Below are positions 6,962-7,677 of a stretch of DNA of 7,677 bases, piece by piece; the stretch's first letter is position 1; every line of letters starts with the position of its first letter. A program made the translations under genes and the position numbers. The notes beneath the pieces were generated by a model. The model worked only from the letters and a program-made list of their open reading frames with translations. It ran no database searches and had not been told where the DNA came from. The stretch is from an uncultured Collinsella sp. (GTDB lineage: Bacteria > Actinomycetota > Coriobacteriia > Coriobacteriales > Coriobacteriaceae): assembly GCA_900545075.1 (NCBI GenBank), contig UQXT01000091.1, positions 1 to 7,677 on the forward strand, written 5' to 3'.

Positions 6962-6991
6962 ATTGTAGCCCGTTCGCAGAAGATGCGACAA
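6962..6991 (-). promoter_or_regulatory. Candidate sigma-70-type promoter for the acpS operon
   Basis: On the minus strand there is a -10 element TACAAT (6962-6967), differing from TATAAT at one base. The -35 candidate TTGTCG (6986-6991) matches TTGACA at four of six positions, with an 18-nt spacer. Predicted transcription would begin near 6954-6957, giving a leader of about 25 nt before the acpS start. It is the only convincing promoter between the rrn terminator and acpS. A short inverted repeat (TCGCA/TGCGA, 6974-6988) lies in the spacer and reaches into the -35. Confidence 0.55.
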
Positions 6992-7039
6992 ACGAGGGAC
7001 AAAAACACAGCGACAGTGGAGTGATGGCCCTATAAACGC

Positions 7040-7071
7040 AAAAAAGGGGGAGGCCGCGAGGCCTCCCCCTT
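7040..7071 (-). terminator. Rho-independent terminator of the rRNA operon
   Basis: A perfect 12-bp stem (7044-7055 with 7060-7071) with a 4-nt loop. On the minus strand it reads AAGGGGGAGGCC, loop TCGC, GGCCTCCCCCTT. The A run at 7040-7045 gives an uninterrupted run of six U residues, two of them in the stem base. It is 33 nt after the predicted 5S rRNA 3' end and should end the rrn transcript before the acpS promoter. Confidence 0.92.
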
Positions 7072-7091
7072 CTTCAAGTCGATGGCGGCTC

Positions 7092-7234
7092 GGTGCCGTC
7101 CACCGGTCAGCGGCGCCCTGGCCTCCCACGGGCTGACCCCGCAGTACTCTCGGCGCGATGGGGCTTAGCTTCCGGGTTCGGAACGGGACCGGGCGTGCCC
7201 CCCATGCTCTGGCCGCTGACCGGTGGGCGGCGCC
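7092..7234 (-). other. Precursor 5S rRNA processing stalk and alternative leader hairpin
   Basis: The sequences flanking 5S rRNA (7092-7104 and 7222-7234) are complementary at 11 of 13 positions, with two C-A mismatches in the minus-strand RNA. Together with the first 10 bp of the mature helix they form one stalk of about 23 positions, as expected for a precursor trimmed by an RNase. The leader side can instead fold by itself: 7221-7228 and 7232-7239 form a perfect 8-bp hairpin with a 3-nt loop. The two pairings are mutually exclusive. Confidence 0.5.
7105..7221 (-). rRNA. rrf: 5S ribosomal RNA
   Basis: The minus strand carries the 5S signature CCGAACCCGGAAGCTAAG (within 7164-7181) and the typical 3'-half sequence with GAGAGTACTG at 7142-7151. 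The ends were set by the terminal helix: GGTCAGCGGC at the 5' end pairs perfectly with GCCGCTGACC at the 3' end, giving a 117-nt RNA, a normal 5S length. The terminal pairing continues beyond both ends, so the exact mature ends are uncertain by a few bases. It lies in standard bacterial order after 23S rRNA and before a terminator. 5S RNA is part of the central protuberance of the 50S subunit. Confidence 0.95.
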
Positions 7235-7364
7235 CACCGTTACGGTGTCCGGTGTCTCTTCACGTGCCCTGGGGGCCGCATGGCGCATAGGGGAGATGAC
7301 TCGGGGGCATCCTCGTGCCCGGACCGCGCATGAGCGCATGTCCCGCGGGCCGCGAGGTGCGGTT
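7222..7364 (-). other. 23S-5S internal transcribed spacer
   Basis: About 140 nt of GC-rich sequence between the 23S 3' end and the 5S 5' end. It holds no tRNA cloverleaf and no credible open reading frame. Besides the hairpin at 7221-7239, several short self-complementary segments are visible, which fits a processed rRNA spacer. Its right boundary depends on the 23S 3' end and may move by about 10 nt. Confidence 0.7.

Positions 7365-7677
<313 letters not shown>

Noticed and set aside
7222..7364. tRNA gene in the 23S-5S spacer
   Set aside because: No TTC-type T-loop sequence in a cloverleaf context and no acceptor stem pairing were found on the minus strand.

Overview
This window looks like a chromosomal housekeeping region from a high-GC actinobacterium of the class Coriobacteriia, most likely Collinsella or a near relative. 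The lineage call rests on three things: the single-chain TsaB-RimI-TsaD protein, an architecture I associate with Coriobacteriia; the high G+C content; and rRNA sequence that I recognise only by general consensus. It is an inference, because no database search was possible.

Everything lies on the minus strand, so transcription runs from right to left. The right end (about 7365-7677) is the 3' end of a 23S rRNA gene, including the sarcin-ricin loop. It is followed by a spacer of about 140 nt without a tRNA, a 5S rRNA (7105-7221) and a strong intrinsic terminator (7040-7071). These form the tail of an rrn operon.

A gap of about 100 nt after that terminator carries a plausible promoter (-35 at 6986-6991, -10 at 6962-6967). 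It drives a tightly packed six-gene operon: acpS, nnr, alr, udg, tsaE and tsaB-rimI-tsaD. Junction spacings are 0, +2, +8, +12 and -14 nt, and most genes have a Shine-Dalgarno sequence inside or abutting the previous stop codon, so translational coupling is likely. A hairpin at 16-38 closes the operon at the left edge.

The operon mixes core functions: activation of acyl carrier protein (AcpS), repair of hydrated NAD(P)H (Nnr), D-alanine for peptidoglycan (Alr), uracil excision from DNA (a type 4 Fe-S uracil-DNA glycosylase), and the t6A37 tRNA modification machinery (TsaE, TsaB, TsaD) with the ribosomal-protein acetyltransferase RimI.

I found no mobile element, CRISPR array, phage gene, tRNA or evidently new multi-gene system. 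The points most worth a second look are the three-domain fusion, an alanine racemase with alanine where the carbamoylated lysine usually sits, an AcpS with a charged C-terminal extension of about 50 residues, and competing RNA pairings in front of 5S rRNA.
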